Below are positions 36,480 through 44,462 of a stretch of 64,000 nucleotides of DNA, piece after piece. The notes beneath the pieces were generated by a model. The model saw only the letters and a list, made by a program, of their open reading frames with translations. It made no database searches and had not been told where the DNA came from. The first letter of the stretch is position 1, and the number at the start of each line of letters is the position of its first letter. The stretch is from an uncultured Collinsella sp. (GTDB lineage Bacteria; Actinomycetota; Coriobacteriia; Coriobacteriales; Coriobacteriaceae): NCBI GenBank assembly GCA_944321445.1, contig CALULJ010000009.1, forward strand, positions 1 to 64,000, written 5' to 3'. Made by a program: the position numbers and the translations under genes.

Positions 36480-37802
36480 ATGAAGCTCACCATCGAAAGC
36501 ATGACCTACGGTCCAGACGGCCTTGCTCGCACGGATGACGGCAAGGCGGTGTTCGTCACCGGAGGTGTCGTCGGCGACACAGTCGAGGCGGATATCGTGA
36601 GCACGGGCGCTTCCTTCGACCGCGCCGTGGTGCGCGAGGTCATCGACGCCTCCCCTTCCCGCGTGCAGCCTCCCTGCCCCTTTGTGGGCATCTGCGGCGG
36701 ATGCCCGTGGGGCACGCTCGCCAGCGATGCGCAGCGTGCTGCGAAGGAGGACAATCTGCGCTCGACGCTCAAGCGCATCGGCCGGTTTACGGATGAGGAG
36801 ATCGCGCGCATCGTGCGCCCCATCCGCCACGCCAAGGACGCCTGGGGGTACCGCAACAAAATCGAGCTCGCACCCGCTCACGATGCAGGCAGGCGCTTTC
36901 GCCTGGGCATGCACGGCGTGAACCCCGACGACATCGTCCGGGTCGACGCGTGCCCCCTGTTCGACAAAAAGTACCCGCGCGCGGTGAAGGCAGTCGCAGG
37001 CGCGCTTTCCTACCTGGGAAATTCGCGCGATCTGGGCATCGAGCGCGTGGGCATCCGCGCCAGCCGGCGTACGAAGGCGCTCGAGGTGGCCCTCTGGACC
37101 CCCACCGGCGGCTTCCCGCGCGCCCAGGTCGCCCGCGTGCTGCAGGACGCCGTCAAGCCCACGAGCGTGGTGCGCGTGATGTCGAAGGGCGATCGCCGCG
37201 CCCGCCGCGTGGCCGGCGTGGAGGCGCTCTTTGGCGAGGGCTCGTGGACCGAGCAGATCGGCAGCGAGCGCATGCGCCTGTCTGCCCCATCGTTTTTCCA
37301 GGTGAACACCGCTGCGGCTGAGATTCTGATCGAGCTCGTGATGGACGCGCTGCATCCCACCGAGGACGAGGTCGCCATCGACCTGTACTGCGGCGCCGGC
37401 ACCTTCACGCTGCCGCTCGCACGCCGCAGCGCCTACGTCGCCGCCGTCGAATCCTACGGGCCCGCCATCCGCGATTTGCGTCGCAACCTCGAGACCGCCG
37501 GGCTGGACAACGTTGACGCCATCGGCGGCGATGCCGTGCGCGAGTTCCCCGACGAGGATGCCGACGTGCTGGTCGTGGACCCGCCGCGCTCCGGCCTGGA
37601 CGAGCAGGCGATCGGCCTCATAGCGAGCACCTCGGCGCGCGATGTGGCCTACGTGTCGTGCGATCCGGCAACCCTCGCGCGCGACCTGCGCCGCTTTACC
37701 GACGAAGGCACGTTCGAGGTCGTCTCCGCGACCCCGGTCGACCTCTTCCCGCAGACCTTCCACTGCGAAACGGTCGCGCACCTTACGCGTACCGACCGCT
37801 AA
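36480..37802 (+). CDS. RNA (uracil-5-)methyltransferase, RlmD/TrmA (RumA) family
   Basis: This 440-residue protein has an N-terminal TRAM-like domain (MKLTIESMTYGPDGLARTDDGKAVFV), an iron-sulfur cluster motif with Cys in PPCPFVGICGGCPWG, and a SAM domain with FFQVNTAAAE, DLYCGAGTFTLPLA, VDPPRSGLDEQ and the catalytic VSCDPATLARDL. It methylates C5 of a uridine in 23S rRNA or tRNA; the family cannot be split further by eye. The ATG at 36480 follows AAGGGAC. The upstream in-frame extension runs through a repeat and is discarded. It is on the same strand as the following four genes but separated by 94 bases from the next. Confidence 0.92.
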   Translation: MKLTIESMTYGPDGLARTDDGKAVFVTGGVVGDTVEADIVSTGASFDRAVVREVIDASPSRVQPPCPFVGICGGCPWGTLASDAQRAAKEDNLRSTLKRIGRFTDEEIARIVRPIRHAKDAWGYRNKIELAPAHDAGRRFRLGMHGVNPDDIVRVDACPLFDKKYPRAVKAVAGALSYLGNSRDLGIERVGIRASRRTKALEVALWTPTGGFPRAQVARVLQDAVKPTSVVRVMSKGDRRARRVAGVEALFGEGSWTEQIGSERMRLSAPSFFQVNTAAAEILIELVMDALHPTEDEVAIDLYCGAGTFTLPLARRSAYVAAVESYGPAIRDLRRNLETAGLDNVDAIGGDAVREFPDEDADVLVVDPPRSGLDEQAIGLIASTSARDVAYVSCDPATLARDLRRFTDEGTFEVVSATPVDLFPQTFHCETVAHLTRTDR

Positions 37803-37896
37803 CGCCACAGCGTTACGAAAAACATGCCGTCGCGCACATGTCGAAACGGCATGTGGGTATAAGGGTGTAAATATCACCCACTCGAAAGGATGCACC

Positions 37897-38442
37897 ATGT
37901 CTGCCGTTGCCGTGCTCGCTGCCGATGGATTCGAGACCATCGAATGCCTGACCATTGTCGATGTGCTCAGGAGGGGCGGCGTGCGCGTCGCGTTGGTTTC
38001 GGTAATGTCGACGCGCGACGTGGTGAGCGCGCAGCAGATCACCGTCACGTGCGACTGGACGTTTGACGAGGTCGACTTCTCGGAATACGACTACGTGGTG
38101 CTGCCGGGCGGCATGCCGGGGACCACGCACCTGCGCGCCGACCAGCGCGTGTGCGACCTGGTGCGCGAGTTCGCCGCGACCAAGCACGTCGCCGCCATCT
38201 GCGCCGCACCTTCCATCCTGGGTGAACTCGGCCTGCTCGAAGGGCATCGCGCCACGTGCTTCCCGGGCTTTGAGAAGACCTTCCCCGAAGGCGTGTTCGC
38301 AGGCCCCAAGACCGTCGTGGTCGACGGCAACATCATCACCGCATCCGCCATGGGCCAGGCGCTCCCCTTCGCGCTTGCCGTGCTGGGCGACATCGCCGGC
38401 GAGGTCGCGGTCCAGAAGGTCCGCGACGGCATTCAGCTGTAG
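37897..38442 (+). CDS. DJ-1/PfpI family protein (YajL/ThiJ-like)
   Basis: This 181-residue single-domain protein has MSAVAVLAADGFETIECLT, the PGGMPGTTHLR loop and the nucleophile elbow VAAICAAPSILGELGLLEG with the conserved Cys near residue 106. DJ-1 family members act as chaperones, glyoxalases or redox sensors; the particular activity here is unknown. The ATG at 37897 follows GAAAGGATG. The maf gene starts 8 bases after its stop, so the two form an operon with the S58 peptidase behind them. A small hairpin (ACATGCCG/CGGCATGT) lies upstream without a U-tract. Confidence 0.92.
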   Translation: MSAVAVLAADGFETIECLTIVDVLRRGGVRVALVSVMSTRDVVSAQQITVTCDWTFDEVDFSEYDYVVLPGGMPGTTHLRADQRVCDLVREFAATKHVAAICAAPSILGELGLLEGHRATCFPGFEKTFPEGVFAGPKTVVVDGNIITASAMGQALPFALAVLGDIAGEVAVQKVRDGIQL

Positions 38443-38450
38443 GAGCGCAT

Positions 38451-39023
38451 ATGATCTTGGCTTCCCAGTCGCCTCGCCGCATCGAGCTCATGCGCGAGGC
38501 AGGGTTTGATGTGCGCATCATTCCGGCAGATATCGACGAGACGCCCCTTGAGGACGAGACGCCCGAGCACCTGGTCGGGCGTCTTTCGCGCTGCAAGGCC
38601 CAAACGGTCGCCGATGCATACGGAGACCCGGGTGAAATCGTTGTCGCTGCCGATACCGTCGTCGCTATCGATGATGAGGTGTTGGGGAAACCATCTGACG
38701 TCGACGATGCGCGGCGCATGCTGCGCGAGCTGTCCGGCCGTACGAACCAGGTCGCGACCGGTGTGTGCCTTGTGGTCGCCCAGCGGCCCGATATCTCGCC
38801 CGTGAATTTCGTCGAGATCACCGACGTGACGTTTTTCGACCTGACTGACGAGGAAATCGAAGCGTACGTAGCAAGCGGTGAGCCCATGGACAAAGCCGGC
38901 GCCTACGGCATCCAAGGGACCGGTGGGCGCATGCTCGTCCGCAAAATCGACGGCGATTTCTACAACGTGGTGGGACTTCCCATCGCGCACGTCGTGCGCG
39001 CGTTGGCGCGCCTCGAGCAGTAA
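38451..39023 (+). CDS. maf: Maf family nucleoside triphosphate pyrophosphatase
   Basis: This 190-residue protein has the Maf signature LASQSPRRIELMREAGF at the N-terminus, RLSRCKAQTVADAYG, VVAADTVVAIDDEVLGKP and GAYGIQGTGGRMLV. Maf proteins hydrolyse dTTP, UTP or modified nucleotides to monophosphates and limit their incorporation; they also affect septation when overproduced. The gene lies 8 bases after the DJ-1 family gene and 8 bases before the S58 peptidase gene, giving tight operon spacing. The ATG follows AGGAGCGCAT. Confidence 0.95.
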   Translation: MILASQSPRRIELMREAGFDVRIIPADIDETPLEDETPEHLVGRLSRCKAQTVADAYGDPGEIVVAADTVVAIDDEVLGKPSDVDDARRMLRELSGRTNQVATGVCLVVAQRPDISPVNFVEITDVTFFDLTDEEIEAYVASGEPMDKAGAYGIQGTGGRMLVRKIDGDFYNVVGLPIAHVVRALARLEQ

Positions 39024-39031
39024 GGAGTAGT

Positions 39032-40045
39032 ATGGCTACCGATGTTTCCACCCTCACGCCTATCTCCATCACCGATGTCGAGGGCTTTTCGTTCGGGCAC
39101 TGGACCGACCGCACGGCGGCGACCGGATGTACGGCAATCATCGCGAAGAACGGCGCTACCGGAGGCGTGGACGTACGCGGCGGCGCCCCGGCCTCGCGCG
39201 AGACTGACCTGCTCAAGCCCGAGCAGACCGTCGATGTGGTACATGCCGTGTGCCTTTCCGGCGGTTCCGCCTTTGGCCTCGAGGCGGCATCGGGCGTTGC
39301 GCGCGAGCTGGAGGCGCGCGGTATCGGCCTCGACGTGGGCCCCACCCGCGTGCCCATCGTGTGCTCGAGTTGCCTCTTCGACCTAGCCTTCGGTGATGCG
39401 TTCACGCGCCCGGGTGTCGAGGCGGGCATCTTCGCCACCTGCGCAGCGCTCGACGGGGATGCGGATACGCTTGAGGAGGGAACAGTCGGCGCAGGCACCG
39501 GCGCCACCGTGGGCAAGCTGCTAGGAGCCGACCGCGCCATGAAGGGCGGCCTGGGCGCACGGGCGTTTGTGCTGGGCGAGTTGAAAGTGGGGGCCGTTGC
39601 GGCCGTCAACGCCTGCGGTAACGTGGTAGATCCCGCTACAGGCGCTCCGATTGCGGGCGCCCGCAACGCCGCGGACGGCACAAAGATCGTCGACCTGGAA
39701 GACGGCATGCTCGCCGCCGGAGCGCAGCTCACCATGCCGCTCGACCGTACGAACACCACTATCAGCTGCATCGTCACCAACGCACGCCTCACCAAGGCGC
39801 AGGCCACGAAGGTCGCGCAGATGGCTGCTGACGCCTATGCGCACGTCATTCGCCCCACGCACACCACCAACGACGGCGACACCGTCTATGTGCTCGCCTC
39901 CGGAGGCATCGCGGATACCGCGCCCGACTACCCGATCGATCTGCTGGGCCTCGTGGCGACCCGCGCACTCGAGGCGGCACTCGTCGCCGGCTGCACCGAG
40001 GCGGATGGCATCCACGGGCTTCCCGCGCACCGCGACCTCGCGTGA
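39032..40045 (+). CDS. P1/S58 family (DmpA-like) aminopeptidase
   Basis: This 337-residue protein of the N-terminal nucleophile P1/DmpA family shows GFSFGHWTDRTAATGCTAI, VDVRGGAPASRETDLL, VHAVCLSGGSAFGLEAASGV and EEGTVGAGTGATVGKLLG. The GTVGAGTG segment resembles the site where the precursor cleaves itself to expose the catalytic Thr or Ser. Family members release N-terminal amino acids from peptides or cleave omega-amide oligomers; the substrate here is unknown. It is the last gene of the pfpI-maf operon and converges on hydF, with an inverted repeat (40047-40079) at the junction. Confidence 0.9.
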   Translation: MATDVSTLTPISITDVEGFSFGHWTDRTAATGCTAIIAKNGATGGVDVRGGAPASRETDLLKPEQTVDVVHAVCLSGGSAFGLEAASGVARELEARGIGLDVGPTRVPIVCSSCLFDLAFGDAFTRPGVEAGIFATCAALDGDADTLEEGTVGAGTGATVGKLLGADRAMKGGLGARAFVLGELKVGAVAAVNACGNVVDPATGAPIAGARNAADGTKIVDLEDGMLAAGAQLTMPLDRTNTTISCIVTNARLTKAQATKVAQMAADAYAHVIRPTHTTNDGDTVYVLASGGIADTAPDYPIDLLGLVATRALEAALVAGCTEADGIHGLPAHRDLA

Positions 40046-40046
40046 G

Positions 40047-40079
40047 GGCGTGAAAAGACCTCTGTCCTGATTTCACGCC
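40047..40079. terminator. Bidirectional hairpin between the S58 gene and hydF
   Basis: GGCGTGAAA (40047-40055) pairs with TTTCACGCC (40071-40079) around a 15-base loop. The stem straddles the hydF stop codon and follows the S58 stop by a base or two. Convergent genes often share such a structure. Confidence 0.45.
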
Positions 40080-41290
40080 TCCGAGAACGGTGACAGGCTG
40101 CGCCGCAGGATACCGTGCATGTGCGCGATCGCCACGCCGTAGTTTGTCATGGGAACGCCCGCTTCGGCGGCAATCGCCTGACGGCTGCGCATCTCACGCG
40201 CGTTGAGCATGCATCCCCCACAGTGCACCACCAGGGCGTATGCACTCAGATCGCGCGGGAAGTCCCCACCGCTCGTGAAATCGAACGTGAGGTCCGCGCC
40301 CGTATGCTGCGCAATCCAGCGCGGCATCTTGACGGTGCCGATATCCTCACACTGGCGATGGTGCGTGCACCCTTCGCTGATGAGCACGCGGTCCCCGTCG
40401 CGCAGGCAGTCGAGCGCCTCAGCACCGCGCACCGCCTCGATAAGGTCCGCCTTGTAGCGCAACATGAGAATCGAAAACGACGTAAGCGGCACGTCTTCAG
40501 GCACGACGCGTGCCACCTGCCCGAATACCTGTGAGTCTGTCACCACGAGCGCCGGCGGCCTCAAAAGCGCGCCCAGGGTGCCCGCAAGCTCCGTCTCGCG
40601 ACACACTATCGGCATGCACCCGCCATCGAGCAAATCGCGAATGGTCATCTGCTGGGGCATGATGAGGCGGCCTTTGGGTGCCGATTCGTCGATAGGACAA
40701 ACGAGCACCGCCACACTACCCGGCTCGAGCAGATCCGCGACAACGCGTCGCTGGCGCGCATCGGGCTTTGAAATACCCGCCAACCGCTCTTTCAGCTCGT
40801 GGATTCCCGAGCCCGTCCGCGCACTTACCGATACCACGTGACGGCAAAGCGGCTCATCGGTTTCGGCCAACCGCATCGCCGCAGCGCGCGCCTCCCCCAC
40901 GTCGCTCTTGTTCCACGCGATAAGATAGGGCACCTGACGCGCCTCGAACTGCCCGATGAGGTCCCGATCGGCCGCAGCCAGCCCGCGCGCTGCGTCGACC
41001 ACGAGCACCGCGACATCGCAGCTCGCCAGCATGCGGCGCGCCCGCTCGACGCGCTTCGCTCCCAGCTCTCCCTCGTCGTCGATGCCGGGCGTGTCGATAA
41101 TCACCACAGGCCCCAGCGGCAGGAGCTCCATGGCCTTTTTCACCGGGTCGGTCGTGGTGCCGCGCACATCGGACACCACGGCGAGCTCCTGCCCGGTCAC
41201 CGCGTTCACCACGCTCGATTTGCCGGCGTTGCGCATCCCGAAAAAGCCGATGTGGACGCGCTCGGCAGATGCGGTATCGTTCAGGCCCAT
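40073..41290 (-). CDS. hydF: [FeFe]-hydrogenase maturation GTPase HydF
   Basis: This 405-residue protein has an Era-like GTPase domain (GMRNAGKSS at 18-26, DTPGIDDEG, WNKSDVG), a dimerisation domain and a C-terminal iron-sulfur domain with Cys308 in EGCTHHRQC and Cys357 and Cys360 in HCGGCMLN. HydF is the scaffold on which the 2Fe subcluster is assembled before transfer to the hydrogenase. It is the last gene of the TM1266-hydE-hydG-hydF run. No hydrogenase structural gene is in the window. Confidence 0.95.
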   Translation of the reverse strand: MGLNDTASAERVHIGFFGMRNAGKSSVVNAVTGQELAVVSDVRGTTTDPVKKAMELLPLGPVVIIDTPGIDDEGELGAKRVERARRMLASCDVAVLVVDAARGLAAADRDLIGQFEARQVPYLIAWNKSDVGEARAAAMRLAETDEPLCRHVVSVSARTGSGIHELKERLAGISKPDARQRRVVADLLEPGSVAVLVCPIDESAPKGRLIMPQQMTIRDLLDGGCMPIVCRETELAGTLGALLRPPALVVTDSQVFGQVARVVPEDVPLTSFSILMLRYKADLIEAVRGAEALDCLRDGDRVLISEGCTHHRQCEDIGTVKMPRWIAQHTGADLTFDFTSGGDFPRDLSAYALVVHCGGCMLNAREMRSRQAIAAEAGVPMTNYGVAIAHMHGILRRSLSPFSEA

Positions 41291-41388
41291 GTTCTTCCCC
41301 TACTCTGCGATGGTGTATGAAAGCGCTGCCCTCTGTTGAGCGCACGAAAGCGACGCCCTCTCGATAAAAGCCCGCTCCTGATGCCCAG

Positions 41389-42837
41389 TTAGAAACGGAA
41401 ATCGCGACGGTTGGAGTTGCGGATGTCCGCGATGTGCTCCGTCGCGATCTGGCGCGTGCGGTCCTTAGGGACGCGCGCGAGTTCGCGCTCGATGAGCGGC
41501 CAGCCCACCTCGGCGGTCGCCGGCGAGGCGTAATCGACCAGGTACTCGGCGAGTGTCATGAGGGCGTTGGGATGGCAGCAGTTCAGAATCTGGCCGCTCT
41601 TGCACAGGCTCATGAAGCGGTCGCCCGTGCGGCCTTCGCGATAGCACGCCGTGCAGAAGCTCGGGATGTGGTCGAGCTGCATGAGCCAACGCACCACCTC
41701 GTCGAGCGAGCGCTGATCGGACACGTCAAACTGCTCGGAATCGTGCGGGCGCACCTCTTCCTCATAGCCGCCCACGCTCGTGCGCGAACCGCCCGAGATC
41801 TGCGAGATGCCGAGCTCCAGCGAACGGGCGCGCACCGCCTCGTTCTCGCGCGTGGAAATGATCATGCCCGTGTAGGGCACCGCGATGCGGATGCACGCGA
41901 TGATCTTAGCGAAGATGTCGTCGTCGATGCCGTTGTCGAACGCATCGGGGTCGATGTCGTCGGCGCGCTTTAGGCGCGGCACGCTGATGGTGTGCGGTCC
42001 CACGCCGTGCACGGCCTCGAGGTGCTCCGCATGCATGAGCAGGCCCGCAAACTCATAGCGATACTTCTCCAAACCGAACAGCACACCCAGGCCCACGTCA
42101 TCGATGCCGCCGTCCATGGCGCGATCCATCGCCTCGGTGTGGTAGTCGTAGTCGTGCTTGGGACCGGTGGGGTGCAGCTCCAGGTAGCTCTTCTTGTCAT
42201 AGGTCTCCTGGAACAGGATGTAGGTGCCGATGCCCGCATCCTTGAGCATGCGGTACTCCTCCACCGTCGTGGCGGCGATGTTCACGTTCACGCGGCGGAT
42301 GGCGCCGTTTTTGTGCTTGATGGAATAGATGGTGTCGATGCATTCGAGAATGTACTCGATGGGATTCATCTTGGGGTCCTCGCCGGCCTCGATGGCCAGG
42401 CGCTTGTGCCCCATATCCTGCAGGGCGATGACCTCACGGCGCACCTCGTCCTGTGTGAGCTTCTTGCGCGCGATGTGCTTGTTCTTGGCGTGATACGGGC
42501 AGTACGTGCAGCCGTTCACGCAGTAGTTGGACAGGTAGAGCGGGGCAAACATGACGATACGGTTGCCGTAATACGCAAGCTTAATGTGGCGCGCGAGCTC
42601 AAAGATGCGCTCGTTCAGCTCGGGGATGTCGCACGCGAGCAGAACGGACGCTTCGCGGTGCGAAAGTCCTGCGCAGTGGTAGCCGTTGCCGCAGCTGACC
42701 GGCTTCGCCTTCTCGAGCAGGCTTTCGATGAGCGCCGCGTTGTGCTTGTTGGCCTCTGCGTAGTCGAGGGTCTCGCGAATCTCCTCGTCGTTGATGAAGT
42801 CCTCGGCATAGCGGGACTTCGGGTCATAGATCGCCAT
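41389..42837 (-). CDS. hydG: [FeFe]-hydrogenase maturase HydG (radical SAM tyrosine lyase)
   Basis: This 482-residue enzyme cleaves tyrosine to supply CO and cyanide for the H-cluster. The radical-SAM cluster is bound by Cys106, Cys110 and Cys113 in NYCVNGCTYCPYH, and the auxiliary cluster by Cys395, Cys398 and Cys421 (CX2CX22C). Both patterns are HydG-specific and distinguish it from ThiH. The ATG at 42837 follows GGAGGAG. The gene lies between hydE and hydF in the same orientation. Confidence 0.96.
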   Translation of the reverse strand: MAIYDPKSRYAEDFINDEEIRETLDYAEANKHNAALIESLLEKAKPVSCGNGYHCAGLSHREASVLLACDIPELNERIFELARHIKLAYYGNRIVMFAPLYLSNYCVNGCTYCPYHAKNKHIARKKLTQDEVRREVIALQDMGHKRLAIEAGEDPKMNPIEYILECIDTIYSIKHKNGAIRRVNVNIAATTVEEYRMLKDAGIGTYILFQETYDKKSYLELHPTGPKHDYDYHTEAMDRAMDGGIDDVGLGVLFGLEKYRYEFAGLLMHAEHLEAVHGVGPHTISVPRLKRADDIDPDAFDNGIDDDIFAKIIACIRIAVPYTGMIISTRENEAVRARSLELGISQISGGSRTSVGGYEEEVRPHDSEQFDVSDQRSLDEVVRWLMQLDHIPSFCTACYREGRTGDRFMSLCKSGQILNCCHPNALMTLAEYLVDYASPATAEVGWPLIERELARVPKDRTRQIATEHIADIRNSNRRDFRF

Positions 42838-42973
42838 GGTTCTCCTCCCCTTCGCGGTCAGGCGCGCAGCCTTTCCTCTCAGACGAATGTTCATGCGGCA
42901 GGCGATAGCCGCTTATGGTCCCGCACCCTGGGCGGGGTTGTTCGGCGCGTCGCGCACACGGGCCAGGGAACCC

Positions 42974-44032
42974 CTAGTCCAAGCGTTTCACGTCGCCGCG
43001 ATCGATCACCACCCGGTAGCCAATCGCTTCCATGCGCCGGCGAAGCTCGGCCAGCCCTTCGGCCGCCTCGCTCCCGGCGTGTGCCTTTTTATCATACAGT
43101 TCGTACTTTTGTCGAACATCGGTCGGCGAAAGGTTGGGCATGACGACGTTCGCGCCGGCGCATATCCCGCGCTCGCGCCCGTTGGCATCGAGGGTACCCA
43201 GCGCCGTCGTGGCAGGCAGCAGCAGTGCAGGATCGATGAGGCGCAGCAGGCTGAGCAGGTAGCACGTGAGATCCACCAAGCCCGCCGGCTCACGGGCAAA
43301 GGGCGTCGCGTGATGCGGGATGAACGGACCGATGCCCACCATCGCGGGGCGAAACGTTTCCACGAACTTGAGGTCCGCGGCGAGCGCGGCCGCCGTTTGG
43401 TACGGAGAGCCGACCATGAAGCCGCAGCCCACCTGATACCCGATGTCGCGCAGGTCGCACAGACAGTTCATGCGGTGCTCCCACGAGAGCTCTGCCGGGT
43501 GCAGCCGCGCATAGTGCTCCGGGTCGGCCGTCTCATGACGGAGCAGGTATCGGTCGGCGCCGGCATCAAAAAGCGCCTGATAGCTCGCGCGACTGCGCTC
43601 GCCCAGCGAGAGCGTGACCGCGCAGTCCGGATGCGCCGCCTTGATGGCGCGCACGATGTCGCACACGACTTCGTCCGTGAAGGCCGCGTCCTCGCCGCCC
43701 TGCAGCACAAAGGTGCGAAATCCCAGGTTGTAGCCTACGTCGCAGCATGCAAGGATATCCTCGGCGCGCAGGCGGTAGCGTTCGGCCGAACGGTTCGACC
43801 GACGCAGCCCGCAGTAGAGGCAGTCGTTTTTGCAATAGCTGCTGATTTCGATGAGTCCGCGGATGTAGACGTCCGTGCCGTACACGCGCCGGCGCTCTTC
43901 CACTGCGCGGTCGGCCGCATATGCCGCCACCTCGGGCGAGAACGCGCGCACGAGCTCCTCGTACTCTGCAAGCTCGAGCGAGTGCACGCGCGCCAACCGG
44001 TCTATGAGCTCGCACGCACGTTGCTGTGCCAT
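42974..44032 (-). CDS. hydE: [FeFe]-hydrogenase maturase HydE (radical SAM)
   Basis: This 352-residue TIM-barrel radical-SAM enzyme has EISSYCKNDCLYCGLR with Cys67, Cys71 and Cys74 binding the catalytic cluster, then VLQGGEDAAFTDE, GLLRHET-like YLLRHETADPEHY and PFIPHHATPF. It works with HydG on the organometallic precursor of the H-cluster. The start at 44032 follows the TM1266-like stop by one base, so translation is coupled; an alternative in-frame ATG at 44041 would overlap it. Confidence 0.94.
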   Translation of the reverse strand: MAQQRACELIDRLARVHSLELAEYEELVRAFSPEVAAYAADRAVEERRRVYGTDVYIRGLIEISSYCKNDCLYCGLRRSNRSAERYRLRAEDILACCDVGYNLGFRTFVLQGGEDAAFTDEVVCDIVRAIKAAHPDCAVTLSLGERSRASYQALFDAGADRYLLRHETADPEHYARLHPAELSWEHRMNCLCDLRDIGYQVGCGFMVGSPYQTAAALAADLKFVETFRPAMVGIGPFIPHHATPFAREPAGLVDLTCYLLSLLRLIDPALLLPATTALGTLDANGRERGICAGANVVMPNLSPTDVRQKYELYDKKAHAGSEAAEGLAELRRRMEAIGYRVVIDRGDVKRLD

Positions 44033-44033
44033 C

Positions 44034-44309
44034 TTAGGCATTCGCCTCGGTCCCCTCGGAGACCACATTGGAATAGAGCGTCTTCACGCTCACGCCGTCG
44101 AGCGAACCCACCTTTCCCGCCAAAGCCGAGGTCACGTCCTGCGGCGCGTCGAGCGCCACCGAAATCACGCTCACGCCGCGCTGGCGATACGGCACGCCCA
44201 TGCGCCCGATGATCCATGCGCGATACTCGTGCAGCAGCTCGTTCAGCTCCTCCACCGCCTCGGGATTCTCGACGATGATGCCCATAATGGCAACACGTGT
44301 CTGAGCCAT
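44034..44309 (-). CDS. TM1266-like iron-only hydrogenase system regulator
   Basis: This 91-residue ACT-like (ferredoxin-fold) protein reads RVAIMGIIVENPEAVEELNEL, HEYRAWIIGRMGVPYRQRGV and a C-terminal VKTLYSNV. It matches the 'putative iron-only hydrogenase system regulator' family (TM1266). These small proteins almost always accompany hydE/F/G. Whether they bind an amino acid, tune maturation or act as regulators is not established. It is the first gene of the maturase operon. Confidence 0.88.
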   Translation of the reverse strand: MAQTRVAIMGIIVENPEAVEELNELLHEYRAWIIGRMGVPYRQRGVSVISVALDAPQDVTSALAGKVGSLDGVSVKTLYSNVVSEGTEANA

Positions 44310-44347
44310 GTGTCTCCCCTTTCGCTTTTGCCTTGCGGATGAGCGCG

Positions 44348-44378
44348 ATTATACCGCGCGACATCGCCTCTGCAGCAA
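44348..44378 (-). promoter_or_regulatory. Candidate hyd operon promoter
   Basis: A perfect TATAAT (44353-44348, minus strand) and TTGCTG (44378-44373) lie 39 bases upstream of the TM1266-like start, separated by 19 bases. The spacer is longer than ideal. Confidence 0.4.
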
Positions 44379-44407
44379 CGCGCCGATGCGAAAACCCCCG
44401 ACGTAGA

Positions 44408-44435
44408 TTGACGTTGTTTGGGTATCTTCTAAGAA
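44408..44435 (+). promoter_or_regulatory. Candidate serpin promoter
   Basis: TTGACG (44408-44413) and TAAGAA (44430-44435) are separated by 16 bases, 27 bases before the serpin start. It is divergent to the hyd promoter. Confidence 0.5.
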
Positions 44436-44462
44436 ATGGCCGCTTTTCCGAGGAGGCACCCC

